Shown here: positions 45,301 to 60,049 of the stretch, piece by piece
Numbering within the stretch: position 1 is the stretch's first letter
Layout of the letters: every line of letters starts with the position of its first letter
Assembly (NCBI RefSeq): GCF_014066305.1
Contig: NW_023501037.1
Span: forward strand, 1,736,501-1,800,500
DNA length: 64,000 nt
Direction of reading: 5' to 3'
DNA from: Letharia columbiana
Lineage: Eukaryota > Ascomycota > Lecanoromycetes > Lecanorales > Parmeliaceae
Position numbers and translations under genes: made by a program
The notes under the pieces: model-generated
Told to the model about the DNA's origin: nothing
Seen by the model: the letters and a program-made list of their open reading frames with translations, nothing else
Database searches by the model: none

Positions 45301-46399
45301 ATTCTTATTATTTATTATTTTAAATTTACTATTAGAAGAGATATTAGATATATAGAATATAATTATAAGAGATTAATAATAAATAGAATAGTTATAGAAA
45401 TAATTAGATATTATAAATTTTTATAATTATAAAATAAAATATAAGTATTTTTAAATTCTAAAGACTAAGGTATAAAGCTACGCTTTCTCTATTTTCTTTA
45501 ATATTATAATAATATTAGATATAGGCTAATAGTATTATAATAATATTTATTTATAGTATATATCTAATATTCTAATTTATAGTCTAGCTATCTATAGGCT
45601 TTTTTTAATATTCTTTAAAGTATTTTTAAAATCTTCTATCTCGCCCTATCTTTCTTAATCTTCTTCGCTATCTTAAGCCTTCTCGATATTCTATATAGCT
45701 TTTTTAATAATTTTAATAATATTACTTATTTAAGCTTCGCTTTTATAATTATAATTCTTTATTTTAAAAATTTATTATTATTATATATATAAGTATAAGT
45801 TTTTAAAGGGTATAAACCCGACTTACGATATTAAGTAAGAATCTATAATTTTAATTATATTATTCTATTTTAAGATTTAGATTTAACGCTATTAAGCGAT
45901 AATAATTAAATAATCTTAAGTAGAAAAATAAAGGCGAAGAATAGAAATATAATAATAATATATTTAATAAGTTTAATAAGTTTATAAAGTTTAATAAGTC
46001 TATAAAGTCTATAAAGTCTATAAAGATTATATCGTAAGATAAGATATTTATATTACTTAAGATTATTACTAATAGTAGCTTTAATATAAGTTTTCTATTA
46101 TTAATATATACGCTTTTACTAACTTCTAAGAACGCTATCTCTATTATTAATAATCTATTTAAATATATAGAGAATATAAAAGTAAAAGATCTTATTTACG
46201 AAGCTCTAATTAACGATCTTAACTCTTTATTTTTAGAGATCTCTATTAATACGCTATCTAATTTTCTCTTATCTCCTAAATCTTTTTAATAAGAATTTTT
46301 AAATAACTTCGATAAGCTAGTTTAGAATAAGCTTACTATATCTTCTAATAAAAGTATATTATTATCTTTACGTTATTCTTTAATAATAGATCTATTAAA
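42371..46399. other. X, 5' internal part, unassigned
   Basis: No domain was recognised. A tandem of tctataaag-like words lies at about 45970-46030. A few stretches between 43400 and 46300 have low stop density on the plus strand, compatible with more transposon coding sequence, but I cannot name it. Confidence 0.4.
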
Positions 46400-49300
46400 A
46401 GAAGTACTATATAAGCGAGCTAGCTAAGAGATAAAGACGTTTTTAATAATATTAAATTTATAATATAAGATATTTAATATTACTCGATAAAACTATTAGA
46501 GTTTATTAGAGATATTTAATCTTTTTAAAAATTTATAAATACTTAAAGATTTTCCCCGCTTTATTATAATTTTTAAGAAATATATTAATACGTAGTTATT
46601 ATTAATATAATTATAACGTTAGAAGATAAATATAATATAGAAGTAGCTCTCGATATAAAGTAAGTAGAAGAAAGTTTAAATCGTAAAGAGTATAATATAT
46701 TTCTTTAATTCTATTAAGCTATTTAAGACCGTGCTTTTATTAATTAAATTTTACGCTAAGATTTATACGGGGATAGTATATTTCGTTAATTAACTTTTTA
46801 AGCTCTATTACTTTTTAATATAAACTTCTTTTATTAAGTCTTACTTAAGAGAATATATATTCTATTTTAATTAAACTTCGATCTTCTTCTCTAATATTAT
46901 CTACTATTATTATAAAAAAGAGAATTATTTCTATTAAAATAGTTATAAATATTATATAGCTTATATCGCTACGATTAATAGAGATAAAATAATTATTAGA
47001 GAAATAATTAATTAAGTTAGAATTCTCGTAAATCCGCTCTATATTACGAGCGCTTTTAAATTAAAAAAATTAGATTTTTCGATATCGACGTATTTAATAA
47101 TTAAAGAACTATTTCTCTTAGAATAAAAAACTCTTTATTTAAATCGAGAATAAGTTTATATTAAAGAAATTAATATATATTTTAATTATCGTTATAAGGG
47201 GTTAGATATTAGATTAAGTAGAAATATATTAATATATTAATTAAGATTTATAATATATTAAATCTTCGAGCTTAATAATAAAAGTACTTATCTATTATAG
47301 CTCTTTATATTTATTTATAAAGTATTAAAGTTAAATATATATAGGCGTATATATCTAACTAGCTTTACTATATCTTTATATCTTTTAATTTCTCTTCTTA
47401 TCTTTATTAATATATTTAATTTATATTAAAATATATATTAATTTCTAATAGAAGTTTATATTATAATCGTTAATTTAAATTAATAAAAGAGAAAATAAAG
47501 AGCTAATATATTACTCTTAATACTTAATTTATATATTAATAATTTCGAAGATATAATTAAAATTCTAGAGTTTAAGTTAATAGCTTTAAATTATAATATT
47601 AGAATTAATCTTAATAATATAAATACGTTTATATATATTTATATTATAGTTTTTATAGAAGATATAAAATAGTAATAGAAGAATTCTAATTTTATATCTT
47701 TAATTATTAATAGAGAATACTTAAAATATCTAATTATAAAGAAGTAAAAAGCGAATTTAACTTTTAATATTATATTTAATATTAGCTATTATTATTAAAT
47801 TTTATATAAGCGAATTAAAGGCGATATATTTATAAATAATATTAAATTTTTTTAAAGTATAGAGATAAGAGCTAAGTAGACTTCGCTAATTATTATTACA
47901 CTATTTCTAAATATTATATATAATTTAGAGATATAATATATTCGAAATATATTAGAATTATTAAATAAGCGTAATATATATTATTTATTATTATACTCAC
48001 TAACGCTAATACTAATATCTATTACGTCGAGTTTTAATATTTTCTCTTCTTATCTAGCTAGAGCTAATTATAATTATTTAAGTATTATCTCGCTAGTTAT
48101 TAAATATAAAAATATAATAAACTCTTAATTATTATATTTTTATTTTTATAAATCTAGTTATAACTTAAATAGATTAATTTTATATATCTAAAAGTCGTAG
48201 AAGTAATAATATCTTCGGCGTTAAATCTTAATAGCGTTAATTTAATTATTATATATTATATTATTATAATTAAAAGTAATATTATAATTCTAATATAGAA
48301 TATAAGTTAAATAAATCGATAGAATATAATATCGCTATTATTATAATTAAAAAAGGCGTTTTAAAGACTCTATTAATATACTATTTTTATCTATTTTAAG
48401 AACTTTAAGCGCGATAATTATCTTATCTTCTTTAGATAAATAATATTAATTAATCTCTTAAATAATAAATTCGAAGTAGAAAATATATTTAAAAATAGCG
48501 AGTTATAGCACTTAGATTATTTAGAATATAAATATTTAATAAAGACTTTTAAGATTAAGGGCGATATTATAAAGTAAGTAGTAGTATTTTATAATATTAT
48601 AATACGTCTAAATATATATATTACTCTATACTACGAGAACGTAATTACGAAGTATACTATTTCTAATAATTATACTACTCTTAATAATAAAAATAAATAT
48701 AGATATATATATAGAATTCGCCTTATTTATCATCTTTATATTAATTTAATAAAAAAGATTCTTTAAAAAAGTAATAATTTAAATTAATTTTCGAGATATA
48801 GAAAAGATTCTACTTAGTAAAGAGAGCTTATATTAAACTCTACGCTTTATTCTTATTAATTTATATATATCTATTAAGTCTAAATTAATTATAAAGATAA
48901 TAAAAATATATTTAAAGTATCTTACTCTTTTAATTAATTTATTATCTTACTCTAAATTAGATATTAAAGAGAATAACTTATATTAATTTTAGATAATAAT
49001 TATTAAAGATATAGTTTATAAAAGGCCGCTGGCGTTAAGATATCTAGATCGTAAATATATTATAAAGAATTTAAGATAGCCTTTATAATCTAATTAGCTT
49101 ACTCTTAATAATTTATTCTTAATATTATTATAATATATTTATAAGATAAATTATAAAGAGCTTAATATTATTTTATCTAGATATATTAAATTATAATAGT
49201 ATTAAAAGCTTAACTTTTTAAATTAATAAGATATCTAATTCTCCTTTCTTTAATAGCTTTTATATTTTTATTATTTATTTATATATATAAACTTAATAAT

Positions 49301-49750
49301 AATTATAAAAATCGCTATATAGAATAAATAGTTATTAATAGATTATAATAGGGTATTTAAATATCGAATTATATTTAGTATCGAAGATTTTATTACTATT
49401 TAAAACTTCGACTTAGCTTAAATTAATAATATCTTCTTATATAAGCTTTTTAAGAAATATATTAGATTATTTATTAGAGTAATTATAATATAGAACTTTA
49501 GAGAATTAAAGCTTAACTCTATTTTTAAAGTTTTTTATTAGAAATTATCGAAGATAGTATAGATCGTTAGGCTTTTAGATATTAATATAAAAAAGTATTA
49601 TATTCTATATATAAATTATAAAGAGTATAATAATAGAATTAAAGGGGGCTTAAAGAGAGATAATTAAACTCTTTTATTAAATTATAATTATAATATTTAA
49701 TTTATATAAGCTAATAAATCTACTTTTAGACTAATATATAAGTTAAATAT
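46400..49750 (+). pseudogene. X transposase-like gene (fungal Tnp2/Plavaka-like, RIP-inactivated)
   Basis: A long plus-strand frame can be followed through stops. At 47649-47699 it reads VFIEDIK, three consecutive stops, KNSNFIS; the stops (tag, taa, tag) are what CAG/CAA codons become after RIP, giving a GDxPQQQxNSxFxS motif known from a family of large fungal transposase-like proteins. A segment reading NISYYYQILYKR near 47783-47820 fits the NgRYHxQ motif of the same proteins. An open stretch at 48607-48720 (LNIYITLYYENVITKYTI, later NKNKYRYIYR) fits their conserved LHxGLHY...HRxFK region. Assignment to Tnp2/Plavaka is from memory of such proteins, so the family label is tentative. Confidence 0.45.
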
Positions 49751-52091
49751 TTTATTCTTCGATATTTTAATTAGCTATTAATATAGGCGATATTTTATTT
49801 TAAATAAAATATCTCGAAGATAGAGGTAATAAGGAGATAAGAATTATTAAATGCTATTATTAGATATATTATAAGTTAAATAATATAGATAAATAAGCCC
49901 TTTATTAAATTTCTATATTTTTATCTTATATTTATACTTTATCTACTATAAACTAGCTAATCTAGCGAAGAAGTAGATTTAAAATATTAGACTTATAGAG
50001 ATAGAGCTAACTTTAAATAGTTTTTTATTAGATATACGAAGAGTATAATATAATTTTTTAATTTCTTTTTTTTAAAAAGCTAGCTACTATAGTATTAACG
50101 TCTTTATATAATTAATAAATTAGACTTATTATCTCTCTAGATATATATATATATAAATATCTTTAGAATATAGTAATTATCTCTATAGAGTTATAGTATT
50201 AAATTATCAACTCTCTATTTTATCTATAAAGTTTATTTATTAGTCTTTATCTTACTACTAATTTTATCTCTAATAATTATTTAAAGAATAATAGCGAAGA
50301 GCTTATTTAAGGTAGTTAGAGCGTAGAAATTATTAATCTATATAGTCTATTTTAAAGAGAGCTTCTCTAAAATAGAATATTAATACTTTAATAAAGATAT
50401 TCTTAATTTAATTATCTTTAGATATAAGAATATTATCTAGAAATCTATAAGGAGTATAGTATATTATTAGATAGAATTAAAAATAAGTAAATTATCTAAT
50501 TAGAAGATAGTAGATTATAGAATATTATAGCTATATAACGGTTTTAATATAAATTAAAATAGAAGATATTAGGGGGATAAGCTATCTCTTTTTTAGGTTT
50601 CTCTATATTATAATAATAGTAATTAGATATAATTAATTTATAATCTAGTTATATAAATAAATATAATAAGTAGCTATAAGATATTTTTAACGTATAATAA
50701 GTTATTTCTAAGTTATTCCCAAGGTATCTCTTTTATTCCCGCTCTCTTATACTCTCTTCGTATTCGCTAATAACGCTCTTTTATATAATAATATTTTTAT
50801 ATTTTACTAATAGCTATATAGCGTTCTTATATTTTTAGCTTTTATATTATTTATTATTATATCTAAATTAATATTTCTTCTCGATTAGCGATAACTAGAA
50901 ATAATTAGCTATTATAATTTATATCTATAGCGATAAATATTAATACGTTAATAGACTTATATATAAATATTCTTTATTCTAAATTATATAATAGTAATAA
51001 ATTAATTATAATAAGGATATAGAGGATATAGATAATTTTTATAATTTTATAAATTAGATAACTTATAAGTCTAGTTTATAGATATATTAGAAATACTTAT
51101 ATAATATTAGATAACTTATAAGTCTAATTTATAGATATATTAAAAATGTCTATATAATATAATAATTTAAATAATTAATCTTATATTATGAATAGATTAG
51201 CTTTTCTTCTCTTTTCTATTTACTTAAAAGTAGATATATTCTTTTATATTATTAGCGAGAATTAAGTTAACGAATTATTTTCTAGATTAACTCTCTCTTT
51301 AATATATCGCTTATTTAATAGTACTATATTTTTATTATATATTTCTTTTTATTCTTTTATTTTTAGCGCGTCTATATTTAAAGCTTAAAGAGCCTTTTAA
51401 TATATAATAAGTTGATATTACAAATAGAAGAGGTGTACTAATTATAACGCGATTGGATTATAGATAAAATTTTATTTAATATAGATAATATAATATAGTT
51501 AAGATATATAATTTATCTACGCTTTTATTATATATACTTTAATATTATTAACTATTTAATCTAGTAGATATAAGAAGTATATAAATATTATTAGATATAT
51601 ATCGCTTCTTAACTCTAGTATATCGCTTTATAAGTATTCTATTAATAAAAGATTACTAATTAACTTACGATAGTTGAAGATTAGATAAATATTATATATA
51701 GGGGAATAGAATAAATAAGATTAGAGGGATACGGAGAGGGTAACTGCTTTTATCTATATAATGTATTTTATAAATAATAGCAATTATTAATATGTGATAT
51801 ATATATATAAATTAGCATCGACTAGATTCGATTTATTATATAAAATAAAAGTGGTATTTAGTTTAAATAATTCGATACCTGCGGAGATAGAATTTAAAGA
51901 TCTTTAATAGATTTTAAATAGATCTTCAATAGATCTTTAATAGATCTTTGAATGGTATTCGAAAATCAATAACTATTATTCGGATATAGGGTTATACAAA
52001 TTATAAAGTTAGATAGAATGAAGAGTTATTCGAGACGAATTATTTATTTTAATAGAAGGTTTCTTAGAATAGTATATTCGACTCTCTGACC
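49751..52091. other. X, 3' internal part, unassigned
   Basis: No domain was recognised. It includes a 53-bp direct duplication (51053-51158) and an agatctttaat microsatellite at about 51896-51955. From about 51400 RIP damage is much weaker. It ends at GTAGG, the target duplication of the gypsy element. Confidence 0.45.
51053..51158. repeat. 53-bp tandem duplication in X
   Basis: Two copies (51053-51105 and 51106-51158) start attagataacttataagtct and differ by a few transitions. Confidence 0.8.
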
Positions 52092-52096
52092 GTAGG

Positions 52097-52275
52097 TGTC
52101 ACAGTAAGCTATCGCGACTGCATAGGTACATGATTCTACCATACCTTCGTACCTGCCAACGAGGTATCTTAGCAAAAACCTTAGCTTAGCATTATAAGTA
52201 GTTACTTCTCAATAGAAGAAAAACCATCTTTACTATATACTACTCTTATATCTATATTTTTATATTACTCTTATA
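52097..52275 (+). repeat. Gypsy 5' LTR (179 bp)
   Basis: It runs from tgtcacagtaagctatcgcg to ctcttata and is weakly RIPed. The following sequence (atatagtagtaatattatta) should contain the primer-binding site, but I cannot match it to a tRNA. Confidence 0.88.
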
Positions 52276-54700
52276 ATATAGTAGTAATATTATTATTCGA
52301 TGTCAATTAACTATCGAATAATCTAGGAGCTTCTCTATTATTATTCATTTATTTAATAGCACTTTATTTACTTAATTCTTTGTAAAAGCCTTTCGCTAAC
52401 GCTCTTTTATTTATTAAATTAAAAGCCTCTACTATCTTATTAATCTAATAAGCAATTTTAATCTAATAGAATATCTCCTTAACGTCGACGCTATTTATAT
52501 CTATATCAATTAAAGAGTAATTATACTAGCCTTTCGAATCGACGACTTTATTAAAATAGCACACTTATATCTTAATCTACTGAAGTCTTTAATAATATTT
52601 ATAATCCGATATTTTATTACTTATACTCTTAAGCCCCTAGAGCTATTAAGGCCTTTATCTACGTTATAAAATAATAAAGTAAAAACTAGATTTAATTTTC
52701 TAGAATTTAAGTTGTTAATATTATAGTTATTAGACTAGATTATTAATAAATCTTTCTTTTATAAGATAGTTAGAGATTTTAAAAATCTTATTATATAATC
52801 AATGAAGCTATTAAAATCTTCTTTAATCGATATTATTTTATTAAATTCATCTTTATTAAGCTCTCTCTTATTAGCTATATAAAAATCTATAGAAATTATT
52901 TAAATAAAAAGTCTTATACTAATAAGCTTATCTAGTAAATATTTTTCTTCTATATTTAAGATCTCTATAGAGATTATAATTTACGATAATATTATAACTC
53001 TTAACTCTTCTCTTAATTATTAATAGCTTTAATAAGATATTAATAATATTATTTGAAGAGCTATTATCTAAATATTATAGAATTTATAAATACTATCTAG
53101 TCTTATAAACTTTATAAAATAGCTAGAATTATAAGGTTTATTTAAAAAGTTATTTATCTTATTAAATATCTTTAATTAATAAAATCTATCGAATCTTAAT
53201 TACTTCGATTTTTATCTTAATAAATTTTATAAAGAAGACGAGATTATTATAATTAGTAAAGATATCTACTTTTATAACGTTATTCTTTTTATAAAATAAC
53301 TATAGAATATAGCTATTATAAAAGACTTTTTTATAATTAAAATTAATCTTAATATAGTACTAAGAGATATAGCGTTATTATAATATATTATCGAATTATT
53401 AAATCTTAAGAAGCTTAATCTACGAGTAAGTAATAATATTAAGAAATAATATAAAGTGCTATTAAGATAATTTAAGAAATCGATTAAAGTAATACTCGCT
53501 TATTTTATTACTAAGAAGTATATTCTAGTAGATATATATAATAGAAGAGAGCCTTCGGGTTATATATAAGTAGTTATTTATTATATTAAGTCTATTAATA
53601 TAGATAATATCGAAAATTAATTAATATTTATCTATTAAGGTATTATAGTAGACTTATATACTTTTATAAATTTATCATCTATTACGATATCGATTTCTTT
53701 ATTTATTTAAGTACTTAAATTAAAGAAAGATATATAATTTAAGATATCTAGATTATTTTATTAAAGGCTTTAATAAAGTTAATTACTATAGTAATAATAT
53801 AATAATCAAATCTTTTAATAAAACCTTCGATAAGATTAATTAAATATTAATCGTTAAGATTAATAGAATTATAAAAATTAATTATTTAACTTTTTTTAGT
53901 CTTAGTTCTATTCGCGGTAGTCTTCTAACTATTAAAATAAATCTTATAATAAAAAATAATACGCTTATAATAATTAATAATACGATTATTAATTAAATTA
54001 GTAATACGCTTCGTAAGATAATTATTCGCTTATTATACTATTACGCCTTTAAATCGCTAATCCTCTAAATACGTTAGATTCGATATTCTCGAATTAATTT
54101 AAGTAATTAAACTCTTTTTAAGATAAAAGATTTTTAAGATAAAATGATTATAACTATTAAAGTAATAGAGATAAGTAGTTATAATAGCTATAAAGTACTT
54201 ATTATAGCTAGATCGCTATTTATTAAGCTAATTATAACGATTAAATAGCTTATAATTAAGCTAATTATACTAATAAGAATTAATTTAATATCTTTTAAGA
54301 GTATAATAAAGTATAAAAAGCTTATTAAGATAAATTATCTAAGAAAAGCTTCGCTAATAATTATAGAAAATAGCTATATAAAGAAATCTATATTAACTTC
54401 GTCGATATTTACATAATTTATTAAAACTACGATATATTATTTATATCTAAAATAAAACTCTATAAATACTTATAAAAGGGTTATTTATAAGAGTCTTTTA
54501 TAATTAAGTAGAAAAGCTATTTATAAGAGCCTTCTATAGCTAAGTAGAAGCCTTTTATTTATTAATTAGAAGTCTTCTATTATTAAGATTTCGATTCTAT
54601 TAAAATTATTAACTCTAATTTTATTAAGAAGTTTAATCTAAATATAAGACTTATCTTTCGAGAGTAGAATTATATTTATATCTTTATACGCCTATAGTCT
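52276..54700 (+). pseudogene. Gypsy gag and protease region (degraded)
   Basis: The position between the 5' LTR and reverse transcriptase indicates gag and protease. The first ~400 bp are weakly RIPed and rich in Leu/Ile/Thr-type codons. No zinc knuckle or Asp-Ser/Thr-Gly protease motif could be fixed with confidence. The start codon is not definable. Confidence 0.5.
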
Positions 54701-57100
54701 AATATAATCGATAAAAAGATTTATATTAATATCGATTATAAAGTTACTCTAGCGAATAAACCGTAGCTATTAGTATTACTATCTCTTATAGAAATTCGAA
54801 AAATAGTCTTATCTCTTTATATTAAGGGCTTAGATTTAGCTATATATAATATTAATAAGTATATACTAATTCTAATATATATTCTTATTAATAAGATAGA
54901 TAATAGTAAAATTCTCTATTATATTTAAAAAGAAATATATCTTATTAATAGTTTACGAGCTTATATATTATTAGAGAATAATATTATAGATCTTAAGAAG
55001 ATTATACTTAATATTATTTAAGTTAAAGTATATATTAATAGCTATATCGCTATTATCGATATTATTAATTAATAACATAATTTATATTAGAGATATATTA
55101 TTTATACTTATAAAGCTCTAATTATAACGCTTTATATCGATATTATAATGTCTATTAGCTCTTTTAAAGAACTATTTAAGAGAAACTATATTTTCGAACT
55201 AATAGTATAGCGAAACTTAACTCTATACACTTATTTTATAAACTTATATATTATTAAAGTTCTAATTAAAAATAAAACTAATTAGATTATTTAAATTTCT
55301 AAGAAACTTCATCTAGATATACTATATAAAGTCAATTATAAAAATATCTTCTTTATAAAGCCTTTATCGAAGTCTTTTATAGATAAGTTTATTATAAGTA
55401 ATTAAATTAAGAAAGTAGTTATTCTTATTATAATAGTATTAATAAATATAATTAATAATCTCTTATAACTTATCTATAATATTATTATATCTTAATTAGA
55501 TTTTATTAGAGAGATTAAATTATTAAATAATATTATAATCTATAATAATAAGTATAATACTTAGATTCTAATAAATCTAGTTAATAAATTTTCTATCTTA
55601 TAAAGAGATAAAGGCTTTATTAAGATATTTAAAAATAATTAGATAAAGATTACGCTATATAATAATTAATAAAATAAATTATTAAAGTTAAATTATATAA
55701 AGATTTATTTTCTAAATATTAATAATAGAGAAGTAATTAATAATATATTTAATGATTTATAATAATAAAATAAACTTAAATATATTATTAAGCTTATTTT
55801 ATTTAGTTATTCTATATTTATAATTTAAAAAACGCTATTAAATAATAAGTAAAAGAAGAGAGCTATAGTAGATATTAGAGATCTTAATAATCTTATTATT
55901 TTAGATATATATCTTATATTATTATAATTAGATATTATAGTAAGACTATTAAAATATATTTATTTATCTATACTCGATATAATATCTTTCTTCTATTAAT
56001 AACTTATTTACTATAATTATTATTATATACTTATTATAATTTCTTATTAAGATTAAGAGATTTTTAATATATTAATTATAGAATATATAAATTTTATAAC
56101 TTATATATAATAATAGATTAATAAAATTCTATAACTTATTAAAGACTTTATTTAAGTATATATCGATAATATTATATTAAGCTTTAAAATCTTAAAAAAG
56201 TATATCGTATATCTTTAAAAGCTATTTTAAATCTTAATTAAATATAATATTACTATTACGTCTATAAAAATCTTTTTAAAATATTTTAATATTAATCTAT
56301 TAAGGCGTTAAGTTAATTCTTTTAATATAATAATAGCTAAGAATAAATTAAAAGCTATTAATAAGATCGTCTATTCTAATATATTTAAGAATCTTAAATA
56401 CTATCTTAAATTAATAGACTATTTAAGAAGTTTAATTTATTACTACGCGTAATTTACTAATCCTCTATAAATATTAAAGATTTATTTATTTAAAGAGATA
56501 TTAATTAAAAATAATTTATATTATATCTATTTTTTTAAGCTTCGTCTATTAAAGACTACTTTATAGAAGAAATAAAGCTTTAAAAGTCTATAGAAAGCTT
56601 TAAGTAAGCTCTTATTACTTATATACTTTAATTTAAATAGAGATCTATAAATAGATCTTAATATCTCTAGAGAATAAAGTTTTAATATATAGATATTTTA
56701 TATTAAAAAGAAATATATAACTATAGCTAATATTAAGTAGCTATCTAGAACTATTATAAAATTAATTATATACTTATTAAGAATATTAACTTTCGCCGAG
56801 AAGAACTATTAATTTATAAAACTTAAGATAGTAGGATTTATATAGATTATTAAGAAGATTCGATATCTTATAGAATTATCTAAGTAATTTATTATTATTT
56901 AAACTAATTATTTAATTATCCTCGATATTATAAAGTAATCTTCTATTACTTTTATAATATCTATAATAAAACTAAATATATAATTAATATATACTTCTTA
57001 ATTTCTTTATTAATTTTATCTCGATATGAGATATAAGCTTAATAAGAAATATATTATATTAGACGCTTTTTTACGCCTCGTAAGTATCGATAAATTAACG
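54701..57100 (+). pseudogene. Gypsy reverse transcriptase and RNase H (RIP-inactivated)
   Basis: At 56156-56185 the frame reads VYIDNIILSF, the gypsy YLDDILIxS catalytic box with the second Asp changed to Asn. Downstream the sequence follows the family pattern: a KSF...NYP segment, LLGxxVxSxG, and LExYLGLTGYLRxxIxxYA...PLQ, seen as KYYLKL, then YLRSLIYYYA near 56395-56450. RNase H follows to about 57100 (an ExnYxxtexE-like segment near 56790). The order and spacing fit fungal gypsy elements well. Confidence 0.75.
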
Positions 57101-57409
57101 CTATTTAAAAACTACTTAGAGTTTAATATCTTATATATCTATATTACGTAAATAATAAATTATAATAATATTTATAATTATTCTATTATCGTAGTAGAGA
57201 TAAATAAAGTCTTTTATAATAGGCTTCTTATTAAATACGATATAGATTTATACTAGATAAGAATTATTAGTATTATTAATATTAATAAAAAGCTAGTAGC
57301 TAAAAGTAAAGATATCGAGCTTTCTTTTATTCGTAGTATTATAAACTCTAATCTTATTTTTTATAAGAATAAATTTATTAATCTTAAACGATTATATATA
57401 CCCTAATCG

Positions 57410-57900
57410 CTAATTAAAGATATTCTCGAAATCGCCTATAGCGATAATCACTTAGATTTCGAAAGATCTTTTAATATAATCTTTAAATTATAATATATAT
57501 AAAAATTATTTAAGTATCTTTATAGCTATATTAAGTATTATTCTAAATATCTAATATTATAAACTCGCCGCTATAAGTCTTATAATTATCTATAATTTAT
57601 AGAGAGTTTTATCTTATCTTTCTATATCTTAATACTTAATTTTATCCTTATTATATTATTATCTAACGAGAAATTTAATTATATAATAATCGTTATAAAT
57701 AAATTTATAAAGCGAATTACTTATATCTCTAGTAAATCTATTTAAAAAGTTAAAGAGTAAGCTATTATTTTACTAGATCGCCTCGATATAGATAACTAGG
57801 GAATATTAAAGATCTTATTATTTAATAGAGATTTCAAATTTCTATTAGAGCTATAAAAAGCTATATTCGATAGATTAGAAGTTAAACTATTATATTTTAC
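57410..57900 (+). pseudogene. Gypsy integrase, N-terminal and core part (split by Y3)
   Basis: The segment from 57417 reads DILEIAYSDNHLDFERSFN, the H-H part of the zinc-binding domain. At about 57580-57600 it shows the CxxC region with Cys changed to Tyr. At about 57635-57730 the frame reads FILIILLSNEKFNYIIIVIN, then KFIKRITYI, matching DFIxxLPxSxGxdxIlvvvDKfsKRxt.I, with both Asp changed to Asn. At about 57780-57840 it reads LDRLDIDN, then ILFNRDFKFLLELQKAIF, matching GxPxxIxSDRDxKFxS.lWkaif. It ends LLYFT at the Y3 junction. Confidence 0.82.
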
Positions 57901-60049
57901 AAGTAAAGGCCCATGAATTAAATTCATGGAGTTGGTTTTATTTTTAAGTCATGGAGTTGGATTTTTCTAAGTCAAATGAATTTTAGCCCTAGCCCTAAGT
58001 CAAATCGAACTCTGATCGCTTGCTGTGCGTTTTTGACCTACGTCCCCACTAATTGATTTAATCTATGGATATACAGGACATACCTTATGTGCGGAGAGAG
58101 GCGCGCTAAGGCCTAATTAGAAGGTATATTAAGTTAAAGGATTAATCCGTAATAATTGCCTATAAAAATAGAGAAAGGCCATATCCTTATGGCAAGAAGT
58201 ATCGAAATATCGGAAAGAAATGGAGACTATGTCAATTAGTGGTATGAATCTCACATTATCTCCTATCGCAGTAAAATCTTTCGAATAATGAAATAGCTTC
58301 AGAGCAAGACATCGGACGATTTCAATTCGTTCAAATATGTATCTTCGATATTCCTCCTGTAGGCTAATTATACTGTATAGTAGATCCTCCTCTTATGACG
58401 TTATTGTAGTAATATATTATATTAATGTAGTGGGAATAACAGGCTAAGTTATAGTAATATTCTCCGCTTACTAAGTAATGATTTGATATAGAATCGTGGC
58501 ATATAACGTAGATCTTGAAGAGCTAAGCCGTGTTCTTAACGATGATAACCTTATTGCCGCTTGATTTCTCCAGTATTCTCCGCATTTACCTATTGTAGTT
58601 CCTTCTCTTACTTCTTAATATAGTGGAAATAACAGATTAAGTTATAGTAGTGTTCTCCGCTTACTAAGTAATAATTTGATATAGAATCGTGGAGTATATA
58701 ACGTGGATCTTGAGAGCTGAGCCGTGTTCTTGACGATGATAGTCTTATTACCGCTTAGTTTCTCCGCAGTATTCTCCGCATTTACCTATTATAGTTTCTT
58801 CTCTTACTCCTTAATATAGTAGGGATAATAGATCAAATTGTAGTAATATTCTCCGCTTACTAAGTAATGATTTAATATAAAATAACCAGTTAGTGTTTTC
58901 CGCTTACTAAGTATAATTTAATATAAAATCGTGAGAGTATATAACGTGGAATCTTGAGAGCTAAGTCGTATTCTTAATAATAATAGCCTTATTGCCGCTT
59001 AATTTCTCCGTAGTGTTCTCCGCATTTGCCTATTATAGTTTCTTCTCTTACTTCTTAATATAGTGGGGATAATAAGTCAAGTTATAGTGGTGTTCTCCGC
59101 TTACTAAGTAATAATTTGATATAGAATCGTAGAGAGTATATAACGTGGGATCTTGGAGAGCTGAGCCGTGTTCTTGACGATAGTGGCCTTATTGCCGCTT
59201 AATTTCTCCGTAGTATTCTCCGCATTTACCTATTGTAGTTTCTTCTCTTACTCCTCAATGCAGTGGGGATAACAGGCCAAGTTATAGTGGTGTTCTCCGC
59301 TTACTAAGTAATGATTTGATGTGGAATAATAAGTTGCAGTGGTGTTCTCCGCTTGCTAAGTGATGATTTGATATGAAATCGTAGAGAGCATATGACGTTC
59401 GGACGCGTTTAATGTGACTATAATATTTGAATATTAGTTTAACCTACCTATCGCTGGCTTGAGAGGAGTATATAGGGGAAAATGTATTCGTTTAGGCTCT
59501 TTTAAGAGCTTTCTAACGCGTTTATAAGTAATAGTAGGTAGCTATTAGACTTACTTACGACCTCGATTGTTAGTAATAGTGAATTTATCGAGGAATGACT
59601 TGGGGGGTTTAGTAAGAGGCTCTAATTGACGGAGGTACCGAAGACGATTATATTTATATTGTAATTAGTGAATTAATAGAATTAATAGAATTGATAGAAT
59701 AATAAAAGAATAATAAATAGGTGGAAGGATTATTATTCGATTCTAAACGCGTCTGATGTGACTACCATAACTATTATTTGAATATTCATTTAATTCACTA
59801 ATAGTAGGCTAAACTTCATAATTTTTATAGCGTTAGAAAGCGTAAACAGCTCTATAATTTACGAATTATAAAGAATGTTTTTGGGAGCTGTTATTTTAGA
59901 GTGTAAAACTTCTATATATAAATTTTTGATAAGGAGTGCGGGAGGGCTATCGGCTCTTAGCCGGTCTAACTAAAGAGCGTGCGACTCGAATTAATAATTG
60001 GCTATACAATTCTTTTAGTCGCCCTATCTTATTCTTTATATATACTAAT
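57901..60049 (+). mobile_element. Y3: family Y element (2.15 kb) inside the gypsy integrase
   Basis: It starts aagtaaaggcccatgaatta with the perfect palindrome ccatgaattaaattcatgg and ends tatatactaat. The integrase frame reads ...LLYFT before it and TYYL (YHPQT in the family) after it, so the host sequence is rejoined with no more than 1-2 ambiguous bases and no clear target duplication. It is the least RIPed of the family. The ~305-bp block is present in about five to six shortened units (58380-59390), and only one 258-bp unit follows (from 59402). It lacks coding potential. Confidence 0.75.

Noticed and set aside
58380..59390. Regularly spaced repeats resembling a CRISPR array
   Set aside because: The repeats are long, directly tandem, without unique spacers of fixed length, and located inside a transposable element of a eukaryote.
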